DNA of 49,480 bases, from positions 1 to 49,480 of the forward strand of contig CADCTC010000144.1 in assembly GCA_902805635.1 (NCBI GenBank). The letters run 5' to 3'. How positions within the stretch are numbered: the first letter of the stretch is position 1; the number at the start of each line of letters is the position of its first letter. Below the pieces are notes generated by a model. That model saw only the letters and a list, made by a program, of their open reading frames with translations, had not been told where the DNA came from and ran no database searches. Positions 37,634 to 45,346 of this stretch are shown piece after piece. Source of the DNA: an uncultured Chloroflexota bacterium. Its GTDB lineage: Bacteria; Chloroflexota; UBA11872; UBA12225. The position numbers and the translations under genes are program-made.

Positions 37634-37639
37634 ATTATA
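37634..37639 (-). promoter_or_regulatory. -10 element (TATAAT) for the L,D-transpeptidase gene
   Basis: A perfect TATAAT on the minus strand, 10 nt from the ATG at 37623. No -35 consensus is visible. The predicted transcript has almost no leader. Confidence 0.5.
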
Positions 37640-37696
37640 GGCATGCTGCCATGTCGCGCGGGATCGGTTGGGTGATCCGGCCAGGAAGAACGCGCG

Positions 37697-37702
37697 TATA
37701 AT
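37697..37702 (+). promoter_or_regulatory. -10 element (TATAAT) for the divergent MA-like gene
   Basis: A perfect TATAAT followed by AAGGAG at 37710-37715 and the ATG at 37722. The promoter is divergent from the transpeptidase promoter 58 bases away. Confidence 0.5.
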
Positions 37703-37721
37703 CGGAACGAAGGAGCGTCTG

Positions 37722-39224
37722 ATGGGGCACGCTTGGCAATGGACGCGCCGCGGAGCCACGCGCCGGGGCAGCGGATTGACGGCGCAGGCGGTGCGGCTGG
37801 CCCAGATGCCAGCACGCGTGCTCGCGCTCTTGACCCTCATTGGCGCGTTGTGCCTGGGCGTCTCGCCCGTGGCTGCGCAGGGCACCGGCGTTACAGGCAG
37901 CACGGCGGGCGCTGGCGCCACGAGCGGCTCTGGCGCTCCCAGCGGCGCCATGTCCGCCAACGGCATAGAAGTGCTTGAGAGCGTGGCGCAGGCCGCGTTT
38001 GGCACCGAAACGCGCGAAGTGCGCTTCCTGCTGCGCGCTCGTAGCGAGAGCGCCACCGACCGCATCAAGACGGTCACGCTGCTCTACCAGGTGGATGGCT
38101 CGCCGGTGGAGAACACGGCCCAGCCTAACTACCAGCCCGGTGGCACCGTATCCGCGGTGTACATCTGGCGTGTCGCGGGTGTGCTGTTGCCGGGATCAGA
38201 CGTGGCGTACCGCTGGCAGATCGAAACCGAGGGCGGGCGCAAGCTGACCTCGTCTTCGCAGACCGTTGCATTCACCGACGCGCGCTTTACCTGGCGTGAC
38301 AGCCAGGCCGACCAGGTGGTGGTCTACTGGCACAGCCCGGACGCGCAAACCGGCACGTCACTGGCGGACGAGGCGAAGAAGGTGCAGGCCAAACTGCGCA
38401 CCGACTATGGCCTGACGCTGGATAAGCCGGTGCGCGTCTACGCCTACACGCGCCAGCAGGACTACATGAGTGCCCTGGCCAGTGGCGCGCGCCAGGTTGA
38501 AGGCGCCATGACGGTCGGAACCGACCGGATCTTCCTGCTCGCGCCGGGCGGTACGACCGGCATGACCAATGCTACCCAGGCGCTGCGCCACGAGCTGCCA
38601 GCGGCGGTCTTCGCGCAGAAGACCGACAACCCCTACGGGCCGCCGCCGCGCTGGCTGTCGCAAGGGTTCGGCCTGTTCATGGCCGGCGAGACGATCTCCG
38701 AGCAGAACTACAAGGCCTTGGGGCAGCTTGCGCAGAATAACCGCCTGCTGCCGCTGCGCACGCTTAACGGCAACTTCCCCACATCCGACCGCGACCGCTC
38801 GCTCGCGTACGTGCAGAGCCTCTCCGTAGTCAACTGGATGTATGACACCTACGGACCGGAGAAGGTCAAGGCGCTGCTGGCGGCCTTCAAAGAGGGCAGC
38901 ACCGTTGAAGACGCGGTCAAGAAGGGACTGGGCGTCTCGTTCGACCAGTTCGAGACGCGCTGGAAGAACGCGGTGAAGAACGGCAGCGCGGCCAAGAGCG
39001 CGAGCCAGAACGGCGCCAGGGCATCCGGCGAAGCGGCGCAGACAGGAGACGGCGGGTTGATGGACCGGTTCTTCGGCCCGACCATCGCCTATTGGCGCGG
39101 TATCCTCGGACCGAGCGCACCGGCGGTGATCATCGGTGTCACTGCGGTCGTCGTGCTGGGTATCGTTGCAGTGATCGGCGGCACGATCTTCTCCGCCGTG
39201 CGCGGCGCCCGGTCAGAGGACTGA
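37722..39224 (+). CDS. Peptidase-MA-like membrane protein with degenerate zinc site
   Basis: The 500-residue protein has an Arg-rich start, a signal segment (LALLTLIGALCLGVSPVAAQ), and an Ig-like beta domain (about 80-190). A peptidase-MA-like domain with VYWHSPDA, VRVYAYTRQQDY, LRHELPAAVF and PPPRWLSQGFGLFMAGE follows. A C-terminal membrane helix (VIIGVTAVVVLGIVAVIGG) comes last. In this gluzincin-like group one expects HExxH followed by WLxEG. Here the second His is Ala (H290-E291-L-P-A294) and the Glu of WLxEG is Gln (Q314), so proteolysis is unlikely. AAGGAG 6 nt before the ATG makes the start secure. Confidence 0.8.
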   Translation: MGHAWQWTRRGATRRGSGLTAQAVRLAQMPARVLALLTLIGALCLGVSPVAAQGTGVTGSTAGAGATSGSGAPSGAMSANGIEVLESVAQAAFGTETREVRFLLRARSESATDRIKTVTLLYQVDGSPVENTAQPNYQPGGTVSAVYIWRVAGVLLPGSDVAYRWQIETEGGRKLTSSSQTVAFTDARFTWRDSQADQVVVYWHSPDAQTGTSLADEAKKVQAKLRTDYGLTLDKPVRVYAYTRQQDYMSALASGARQVEGAMTVGTDRIFLLAPGGTTGMTNATQALRHELPAAVFAQKTDNPYGPPPRWLSQGFGLFMAGETISEQNYKALGQLAQNNRLLPLRTLNGNFPTSDRDRSLAYVQSLSVVNWMYDTYGPEKVKALLAAFKEGSTVEDAVKKGLGVSFDQFETRWKNAVKNGSAAKSASQNGARASGEAAQTGDGGLMDRFFGPTIAYWRGILGPSAPAVIIGVTAVVVLGIVAVIGGTIFSAVRGARSED

Positions 39225-39238
39225 CCGGGGCTCCGGGG

Positions 39239-39463
39239 CTATTCCCCTGCGGCGCGGAGGCCGCGAGGGGCCTGCTGCAGCTTGACGTCCCAGTTGTAGT
39301 CCATCACCTGGCGTTGGAGCTCCAGGAACTGCTGGAACTCCTCGCGGTCGAAGTAGAGCGTGATGCCCTTTGAGGCAACGTCAACGAGCCACTCGTCGTT
39401 CTGCTCGTCGTGGTAGATCGCGCCGGCTTCACTCTCGGCGACCAGCTTGATTGTCTCGTTCAC
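39239..39463 (-). CDS. Small conserved-looking acidic protein, unknown function
   Basis: The 74-residue protein starts with GTG at 39463, preceded by GAGG at good spacing. It has a compact, non-repetitive composition with alternating hydrophobic and charged residues (KLVAESEAGAIYHDEQNDEW, then GITLYFDREEFQQFLELQRQ), suggesting a small alpha/beta fold. No known family was recognised. It is convergent with the MA-like gene, with a 14-base gap, and divergent from metF. Confidence 0.65.
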   Translation of the reverse strand: MNETIKLVAESEAGAIYHDEQNDEWLVDVASKGITLYFDREEFQQFLELQRQVMDYNWDVKLQQAPRGLRAAGE

Positions 39464-39534
39464 AGGTTGCCTCGCAGTATACTCGCGCGCTCAGCCACCC
39501 AAGGCTGTCGGCCGCCGTTTCCACCAGTACGTAC

Positions 39535-39576
39535 CTAGCGCTGCCGGCAGGGTCGAGCGACCGCCGAAAGCGCTAG
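39535..39576 (+). promoter_or_regulatory. Long hairpin in the 5' region of metF
   Basis: CTAGCGCT (39535-39542) pairs with AGCGCTAG (39569-39576). Inside, CGGC (39545-39548) pairs with GCCG (39563-39566), and GGTC (39551-39554) pairs with GACC (39559-39562) around a GAGC loop. It ends 39 bases before metF and lacks a U-tract, so it is not a simple terminator. It could be a cis-regulatory RNA for methionine control. No known riboswitch consensus was matched. Confidence 0.5.
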
Positions 39577-39615
39577 CCGGTTCACTGCACCACAAAGCAA
39601 GAAGCGGACCATCAG

Positions 39616-40542
39616 ATGAAAATCTCCGAAGCGCTGCGCAGCACCTTTCCCTGCTTTTCCTTCGAGTTCTTCCCGCCGCGGAATGAGGAGGGCTCCGCCC
39701 AGCTGGCGGAGACGGTGACGAAGCTCAAGCTGCTGGCGCCGGCGTTCGTCTCGGTGACCTACGGTGCCGGGGGCAGCACGCGTCAGCGCACCATAGACCT
39801 GGTGACGCGCTTCAAGCAGGACTTCGGCGTGGAGGCGATGGCGCACCTGACGTGTGTCGGGTCATCCCGCGATGACTTGCGCGAGACGCTGGACCACCTG
39901 GCTGGCAAGGGTGTGGAAAACATCATGGCGCTGCGGGGCGATCCGCCCAAGGGAGCCACCGAGTTCGTGCCCACGCCGGACGGCCCGGCGCATGCCACCG
40001 ACCTGATCTCGCTGATTACGTCGAGCTATTCCTTCGACGTGGGGGCGGCGTGTTACCCGCAGGGCCACCCGGAGAGTCCGGACCTGGACCACGACCTAGA
40101 GTACGTGCACCAGAAGGTGCGTGCCGGAGCGCGCTTCCTGGTGAGCCAGGCGTTCTTCGAGAATATCCACTACTTCGCCTACGTGGAGCGGGCGCGCAGC
40201 CGCGGTATCGATGTGCCGATCGTGCCGGGGATCATGCCCATCACCGACCTGCGCGTGATGCGGCGCATCATGGAGCTGGACCCACGCACCACCATCCCGG
40301 CGGCGCTCAAGCGCGACATCGAGCGGCGGGCCGACAACCCTGAAGCGGTAGTGGAGCTGGGCGTGGCGTACGCCACCCTGCAGTGCGAGGAGCTGCTGCG
40401 CTGCGGCGCGCCGGGCGTTCACTTCTACACGCTCAACCGCTCCCCTGCCACCAGCGCCATCGTCTCGGCGCTGCAGATCACGCAGCCCTGGCTCAACGCG
40501 CGCATGCCAGCGCCGGCGTACGTGGCCGGCGCGGCGGGTTAG
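39616..40542 (+). CDS. metF: 5,10-methylenetetrahydrofolate reductase
   Basis: The 308-residue protein has the MTHFR TIM-barrel motifs: SFEFFPPRNEEGS, FVSVTYGAGGSTRQRTIDL, AHLTCVGSSRDDLRETL, NIMALRGDPPKG, HPESPDLDHDLEYVHQKV, GARFLVSQAFFE and PIVPGIMPITDL, and it ends with GVHFYTLNRS. It uses FAD and NAD(P)H to make 5-methyl-THF, the methyl donor for methionine synthesis. The start is ATG at 39616. It overlaps the convergent kinase gene by four bases. Confidence 0.96.
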   Translation: MKISEALRSTFPCFSFEFFPPRNEEGSAQLAETVTKLKLLAPAFVSVTYGAGGSTRQRTIDLVTRFKQDFGVEAMAHLTCVGSSRDDLRETLDHLAGKGVENIMALRGDPPKGATEFVPTPDGPAHATDLISLITSSYSFDVGAACYPQGHPESPDLDHDLEYVHQKVRAGARFLVSQAFFENIHYFAYVERARSRGIDVPIVPGIMPITDLRVMRRIMELDPRTTIPAALKRDIERRADNPEAVVELGVAYATLQCEELLRCGAPGVHFYTLNRSPATSAIVSALQITQPWLNARMPAPAYVAGAAG

Positions 40543-42077
40543 CCGCCGGCGGCGAGCTCGGCGAGGAGGGCGGCGATCTCGGCCCAGTCTGGGCCGGCCT
40601 TTTCGTAGAGACGGCGGTAGAGGGCGTAGAGCCGGCTGTAGAGCGCGTGGCGATTAGCGTCGGGCTCGACGGTGCCGGCGGTGCCGGTCATGGGCGCCAG
40701 GTCTTCGAAGCGTGAGACGATGCCCGAGCCGAGCATCGCGAGCTGCGCGGCCCCCAGTGCGGAGGCTTCGGGTGAATCGACGAGCTGGAGCGGCCGGCCG
40801 AGCACGTCGGCGACGATCTGCAGCCATAGAGGCGACTTGATGAAGCCACCGGCGGCGCGGATCTCATATGGACTGCCGGCCAGCTCGACCATCGGCTCGA
40901 AGATGGTGCGCATGCGGTAACCCACCGCCTCCAGCACCGACCGTGACAGATGGCGGTAGTCGTGGGCCAGCGAAAGGCCAAACAGCAGCCCGCGGGCGTT
41001 GGCGTTCCAGCCGGGAGAACGTTCGCCGGCCAGGTAGGGCAGAAATACCAGCCCGCCGCTGCCGGGCGGCGCCTCGGCGGCCCAGCGGTTGAGGTCGGTC
41101 AGGTCCACCTCGCCCTCGCGGCCGTGGGCCAGCTGGTCGCGCAGCCAGGCGTAGACGATGCCGGCATTGTTGATCGCAGCGCCTACCACCCACTTGCCCG
41201 CGGCCAGGTAATAGCACCAGGTGCGCGCCTGTGGGTCGGTCCGGAACTGGTCGGAGACGGTGCGGATGGCGCCGCTGGTCGCCACCATAGCGACCATCTG
41301 CCCCGGCAAGACCACGCCGGTGCCGATGGTTTGCAGCACGCCGTCGCCCGCGCCGATCACCAGCGCACAGTCCGCCGGCAGGCCTAGCGCGCGCAGCGCG
41401 GCGGGTGGCGCCGCGAGCCGGTCGGTCGTCTCTACCACGGGCGGGAGGCGGTCCGCGGTGATGCCCGCCAGCGCCAGCGCTTCGTCGTCCCAGGCGCCCG
41501 CCGCACCGTTGTACAGCCCCGTGCCGCTGGCCACAGAGCGGTCACAGGCGTGCACGCCCGTCCACTGCCGGAGTACGTACTCCTTGATGCCGACGAAGGA
41601 CGCGGCCTGCTCGAACACCTCGCGCCGGTGGAGGCGCAGCCAGCGCAGCTTGGCGGTGCTGTACATGGGGTGTACCGGCCCACCGACGCGCCGGTAGAGC
41701 GCCAGCGCGTCGGTGGCTGCGCGAATCTCTTCCGCCTGTGGCGCGCTGCGCGTGTCCGCCCAGATGATGGACGGGCCGAGGGCGGCCCCTGTGGCGTCAA
41801 CCGGGATGAGTGAATGGAGGATGGCGGACACGCCGGCCGCGCGTGGGTGGAGACTCTGCGCCCGGCACCACGCGGCGATCTCGCGCACGCAGCGCGTGGT
41901 GGCCTCCAGGACGCGCAGCGGCTCCTGCTCGCCCCAACCGGGAAACGGGCTGTGCAATGGGTAGTCGGCACTGGCCGCGTGCAGCTGCGTGCCGTCCAGG
42001 GCGAAGGCCACGGCGCGCGCCCCGGTGGTACCGATGTCAATTCCCAGGACGCAGTCGCGTGAGTGGCCGCCGGACAT
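40539..42077 (-). CDS. FGGY-family carbohydrate kinase, gluconokinase-like
   Basis: The 512-residue protein begins with the ATP/phosphate loop CVLGIDIGTTGARAVAFALDG and contains GWGEQEPLRVLEATTRC, SIIWADTRSAPQAEEIR, HPMYSTAKLRWLR, the catalytic region VIGAGDGVLQTIGTG, LPYLAGERSPGWNANARG, and RAAGGFIKSPLWLQIVADVLG with EASALGAAQ. These are FGGY landmarks, and HPMYSTAKLRWL and ERSPGWN favour gluconate kinases over xylulose or glycerol kinases. I choose ATG 42077 because TACAAT lies 7 nt upstream; the ATG at 42086 would overlap that hexamer. It converts gluconate-type sugar acids to 6-phosphates for the pentose phosphate pathway. Confidence 0.85.
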   Translation of the reverse strand: MSGGHSRDCVLGIDIGTTGARAVAFALDGTQLHAASADYPLHSPFPGWGEQEPLRVLEATTRCVREIAAWCRAQSLHPRAAGVSAILHSLIPVDATGAALGPSIIWADTRSAPQAEEIRAATDALALYRRVGGPVHPMYSTAKLRWLRLHRREVFEQAASFVGIKEYVLRQWTGVHACDRSVASGTGLYNGAAGAWDDEALALAGITADRLPPVVETTDRLAAPPAALRALGLPADCALVIGAGDGVLQTIGTGVVLPGQMVAMVATSGAIRTVSDQFRTDPQARTWCYYLAAGKWVVGAAINNAGIVYAWLRDQLAHGREGEVDLTDLNRWAAEAPPGSGGLVFLPYLAGERSPGWNANARGLLFGLSLAHDYRHLSRSVLEAVGYRMRTIFEPMVELAGSPYEIRAAGGFIKSPLWLQIVADVLGRPLQLVDSPEASALGAAQLAMLGSGIVSRFEDLAPMTGTAGTVEPDANRHALYSRLYALYRRLYEKAGPDWAEIAALLAELAAGG

Positions 42078-42084
42078 TGGCCGC

Positions 42085-42090
42085 ATTGTA
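42085..42090 (-). promoter_or_regulatory. Candidate -10 element (TACAAT) for the gluconokinase-like gene
   Basis: Seven nucleotides before the ATG at 42077; implies a leaderless transcript. Confidence 0.35.
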
Positions 42091-42136
42091 GCCCGTTGCA
42101 CCCGCGCGTTAGAATGTTGAGCGAGATACTCTACTT

Positions 42137-42565
42137 ATGCGGCTGTCGATCAAGGGCGATTACGGCGTGCGCGCCATGCTGGACCTGGCGGAACGCGCCG
42201 GGCAAGGCCCCGTGCAAAGCGAAGCGATTGCCCACCGGCAAGAGGTCTCGGAGGCGTACCTGGACCAGCTGCTGACGCTGCTGCGCCGCGCCGGGCTGGT
42301 GAAGAGCACGCGCGGCCCGCGCGGCGGGCACGAGCTGGCGCGGCCGGCGGCGGCGATCACGCTGACCCAGGTGCTGACCGCGCTGGAAGGGGACTTCCTG
42401 GACGTTGGGCCGGCGGCGGATGGCACCCTGCCGTCGGTGCGCGTACAGCGCGAGGTCTGGGACCAGGTGCGCCTGGCGGCGCACGGCATCCTGGACGGCA
42501 CCACGATCCAGACGCTGCTGGAACGCCAGGCGGAGCTGACCGCCCAGGTACGGTACTACATCTAA
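42137..42565 (+). CDS. Rrf2-family transcriptional regulator, CymR-like
   Basis: The 142-residue protein begins [19 protein letters not shown] and has the Rrf2 winged-helix pattern ([34 protein letters not shown]). It contains no cysteine at all, so it cannot hold an iron-sulfur cluster as IscR and NsrR do. Instead it matches cluster-free CymR, the cysteine-metabolism repressor that acts with CysK in Bacillus. Its stop overlaps the ATG of cysK (TAATG), which strengthens this assignment. TAGAAT at 42110-42115 is a possible -10. Control of the sulfur genes downstream is likely (inference). Confidence 0.88.
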   Translation: MRLSIKGDYGVRAMLDLAERAGQGPVQSEAIAHRQEVSEAYLDQLLTLLRRAGLVKSTRGPRGGHELARPAAAITLTQVLTALEGDFLDVGPAADGTLPSVRVQREVWDQVRLAAHGILDGTTIQTLLERQAELTAQVRYYI

Positions 42566-43488
42566 TGACTATCGCGAACAACGCTCTGGACCTGATCGGC
42601 TCCACCCCCCTGGTGCGACTCAACCGGGTGGCGCTGGACGGCGCCGCGGCCGTGCTGGGCAAGGTAGAGGCGCGCAACCCTGGCGGCAGTGTGAAGGACC
42701 GCATCGCGCTCGCCATGATCGAGGCGGCCGAGCGCGACGGGCGGCTGAAGCGGGGAGCGACGATCGTGGAGCCGACCAGCGGCAACACGGGTATTGGCCT
42801 GGCGGTGGTATGTGCGGTGAAGGGCTACCGGTTGGTGCTGACCATGCCCGAAGACATGAGCGTGGAGCGGCGCAAGCTGCTCGCACGCCTCGGAGCCGAG
42901 TTCGTGCTCACTCCGGCGATCGAGCTGATGAGCGGGGCGGTCTACGCCGCGCGCGAGCTCGCCGCAGAGAAGGGCTACTTCATGCCCACCCAGTTCGAGA
43001 ACGCGGCCAACCCAGAGGTCCACCGGCGCACCACCGGCCCGGAGATCCTGCACGACGTGCGCGCGGCGGGCGGCCAGTTGGATGCGTTCGTGGCGGCGGT
43101 GGGCACCGGCGGCACGATCACCGGCGCCGGTGGATACCTCAAGGATGAGCTGGGAGCCGGCAACGTGCGCGTGGTGGCGGTGGAGCCGGATCGCGCCGCG
43201 GTACTCAGCGGCGACCGGATCCGTCCGCACGGCATCCAGGGCATCGGGGCCGGCTTCCAGCCCGGTGTGCTGGACCTGACGGTGCTTGACGAGATCATTA
43301 GAGTGCGTGATGAAGACGCCTACGAGATGACCGCACGGCTGGCTCGCGAAGAGGGGCTGCTGGTGGGGATATCGAGTGGCGCCAACGTCTTCGCGGCGTG
43401 CCAGGTGGCGGCGCAGCTCGGTCCCGGCAAGACCGTGGTCACCATGCTGTGCGATACAGGCGAGCGGTACTTGAGTGTTAGTTTTTAG
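42565..43488 (+). CDS. cysK: Cysteine synthase (O-acetylserine sulfhydrylase)
   Basis: The 307-residue fold-type II PLP enzyme has [26 protein letters not shown] with the PLP lysine K44, [43 protein letters not shown] and GISSGAN. It makes cysteine from O-acetylserine (or O-phosphoserine) and a sulfur donor. The motifs favour CysK, but its position before a CysO-like carrier cluster leaves open use of protein thiocarboxylate as in CysM. It is translationally coupled to the Rrf2 gene. The stop TAG is the first base triplet of a palindromic repeat. Confidence 0.93.
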   Translation: MTIANNALDLIGSTPLVRLNRVALDGAAAVLGKVEARNPGGSVKDRIALAMIEAAERDGRLKRGATIVEPTSGNTGIGLAVVCAVKGYRLVLTMPEDMSVERRKLLARLGAEFVLTPAIELMSGAVYAARELAAEKGYFMPTQFENAANPEVHRRTTGPEILHDVRAAGGQLDAFVAAVGTGGTITGAGGYLKDELGAGNVRVVAVEPDRAAVLSGDRIRPHGIQGIGAGFQPGVLDLTVLDEIIRVRDEDAYEMTARLAREEGLLVGISSGANVFAACQVAAQLGPGKTVVTMLCDTGERYLSVSF

Positions 43489-43536
43489 AAGACCTCACCC
43501 CCGACCCCTCTCCGGCGCGGAGAGGGGAGGTTCGCC
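43486..43536 (+). repeat. Dispersed palindromic repeat, copy 4 (left flank of the carrier/E1 block)
   Basis: Starts with the cysK stop TAG and contains the perfect stem CCCCTCTCC (43505-43513) with GGAGAGGGG (43519-43527). Over 51 bases it matches the copy at 46341-46391, in inverse orientation, with four mismatches. Confidence 0.85.
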
Positions 43537-43649
43537 CGCGGGCGGGTTCGGCGGATGGCGGACTACTGAGATTGAATGAGCAGGAACGGCAGGAGAAAGC
43601 AGTGACAGCGGCCACATTGGGCGCAGCGGGCGCCAGCGCGGGAGCAAGC

Positions 43650-44885
43650 ATGAGTGTGAAGGTCTACATCCCCACGCCGTTCCGGCGGTTGACGGGCAAC
43701 CAGGCGCGCGTCGAGGCCAGCGCCGGCACGGTGGGTGAGCTGCTGGTCGAGCTGGAGGGCCAGTTCCCCGGACTGCGCGAGCGACTGCGCGATGCATCGG
43801 GCTCGCTCCTGGGCTACATCAACATTTACGTCAATAGCGAGGAAATCGCCGACCAGGACGGCGAAGCGACCGTGCTCAAGGACGGCGACGAGGTCAGCAT
43901 CATCCCGGCGGTAGCCGGCGGCGACATCATGACCGAGGAGCAGGTGAAGCGCTACAGCCGCCACCTACTGCTCTCAGAAGTTGGCCCGATCGGGCAGCGC
44001 AAGCTGCTGAACGCTAAGGTGCTGCTGATCGGCGCGGGTGGCCTCGGCTCCCCGGCGGCGCTCTACCTTGCCGCGGCGGGTGTGGGCACGCTTGGTGTGG
44101 TCGACTTCGACGTGGTGGACCACTCCAACCTACAGAGGCAGATCCTCCACCAGACGAAGGACGTGGGCACCCTCAAGGTCGAGAGCGCGCGCGAGTCCAT
44201 CTCCGCCATGAACCCCAACGTGAAGGTGGAAGCGCACAACATGATCCTGGACAGCTCCAACGCGTTGGAGCTGTTCTCTCAGTACGACATTATCGTGAAC
44301 GGGGTGGACAATTTCCCCGCACGCTACCTGGCCAACGACGCCGCGGTGATGCTCAAGAAGCCGATGGTTGACGGCGGCATCAACCAGTTCGAGGGCATGG
44401 TCAGCGTGTACTCGCCGGGTACGGGCTGCTACCGCTGCCTCTACGAGAACCCGCCGCCGCCCGGCGCGGTGCCCAGCTGCGCCGAAGCCGGCGTGCTGGG
44501 TGTGCTGCCGGGCATCGTCGGCAGCCTGCAGGCGCTGGAGACCATCAAGCTCATCCTCGGCATCGGCGAGCCGCTGATCGGCCGCCTGCTGCTGATCGAT
44601 ACGCTCTCCATGGACTTCCGCGTGCTCAAGACGCGGCGCAATCCTGGCTGCCCGGCATGCGGCGATAACCCGTCCATCACCGAGCTGATCGATTATCACG
44701 AGTACTGCGGCCTCCCGATCCCGGAGGAGCTCGAGCAGCAGCGCGCCCAGGAGTCGCACGTCGTGGCCGGAGCCAATGGCGCAAGTGGCGCGAATGGCGC
44801 CGCCGGCATCCACGCCGGCGGCACGAACGGCACCAACGGCGCGGCTGCCCCGCAGCGCCAGGCTGAGGCGGTCGGCGGCGTCTAG
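43650..44885 (+). CDS. CysO-like sulfur carrier fused to MoeB/ThiF-type E1-like adenylyltransferase
   Basis: The 411-residue protein has two domains. Residues 1-91 (MSVKVYIPTPFRRLTG ... VSIIPAVAGG) are a ubiquitin-fold carrier closely similar to CysO, with the Gly-Gly at 90-91 buried inside the chain. Residues 93-360 are an E1-like enzyme with LLIGAGGLGSPAALYLA for ATP, DFDVVDHSNLQRQ, zinc cysteines C260/C263 and C334/C337, and catalytic C277 in GAVPSCAEAGVLG. No rhodanese domain follows; the last 40 residues are a GANG/GTNG-rich flexible tail. ATG at 43650 has GGAG 5 nt upstream. A GTG at 43602 with AGGAG is also plausible and adds 16 Ala/Gly-rich residues. ATG at 43929 could give a free E1. 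Confidence 0.9.
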   Translation: MSVKVYIPTPFRRLTGNQARVEASAGTVGELLVELEGQFPGLRERLRDASGSLLGYINIYVNSEEIADQDGEATVLKDGDEVSIIPAVAGGDIMTEEQVKRYSRHLLLSEVGPIGQRKLLNAKVLLIGAGGLGSPAALYLAAAGVGTLGVVDFDVVDHSNLQRQILHQTKDVGTLKVESARESISAMNPNVKVEAHNMILDSSNALELFSQYDIIVNGVDNFPARYLANDAAVMLKKPMVDGGINQFEGMVSVYSPGTGCYRCLYENPPPPGAVPSCAEAGVLGVLPGIVGSLQALETIKLILGIGEPLIGRLLLIDTLSMDFRVLKTRRNPGCPACGDNPSITELIDYHEYCGLPIPEELEQQRAQESHVVAGANGASGANGAAGIHAGGTNGTNGAAAPQRQAEAVGGV

Positions 44886-45326
44886 ATGGTCCGTCTCCCG
44901 CGTGCGCTTGCCGGCGAGGTGATCGCGCACGCGCGTGAGGCGGCGCCCCTGGAGGCGTGCGGCGTCGTGGGACTGCGCGAGGGTCGTGTCGAACGGCTGG
45001 CGCGGGCACGCAACTACTCCCAGACGCCGCAAGTGCACTTTACGTTCACCAACCCTGCGCCGGGAGCACGACTCGGCGCCGACGACGGGTACAAGCTGAT
45101 CATGGACTATGACCGTGATGGGCTCGATCTCGGCGTCTACCACTCGCACCCGGCATCTCCGGCGTATCCGTCACCGACAGACCGGCGGGAGATGAGCCAG
45201 ACATGGCCGGACATCCTTCAGCTGGTGGTGAGCCTACGCCTGGGGCCGGATCAGCCGGAGCTGTTCGCCTACCGGATCGACTCGCAGGGCGGCGTGACGC
45301 AGGATGAGCTGCGGATCGAAGACTGA
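44886..45326 (+). CDS. JAMM/MPN+ metalloprotease (Mec-like, M67)
   Basis: The 146-residue protein has a complete JAMM zinc site: E23 in LEACGVVGL, then H86, H88, S96 and D99 in YHSHPASPAYPSPTD, exactly HxHx7SxxD. Relatives include Mec+ of Mycobacterium tuberculosis, which releases cysteine from CysO after sulfur transfer, and HcyD, which does the same for homocysteine. The ATG directly follows the stop of the carrier-E1 fusion with no gap. It could cut after Gly-Gly, either to trim the fused carrier or to free an amino acid from the separate carrier (inference). Confidence 0.93.
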   Translation: MVRLPRALAGEVIAHAREAAPLEACGVVGLREGRVERLARARNYSQTPQVHFTFTNPAPGARLGADDGYKLIMDYDRDGLDLGVYHSHPASPAYPSPTDRREMSQTWPDILQLVVSLRLGPDQPELFAYRIDSQGGVTQDELRIED

Positions 45327-45334
45327 GTCCCTGT

Positions 45335-45340
45335 TAGACT
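45335..45340 (+). promoter_or_regulatory. Candidate -10 element (TAGACT) for the LarE-like gene
   Basis: Six nucleotides before the ATG at 45347, inside the 20-base gap after the JAMM gene. It may give the LarE-like gene its own leaderless transcript. Confidence 0.3.
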
Positions 45341-45346
45341 GACCGA

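Noticed and set aside
39535..39615. SAM or SAH riboswitch before metF
   Set aside because: The region has a strong hairpin, but none of the S-box, SAM-II or SAH consensus blocks could be aligned with confidence.
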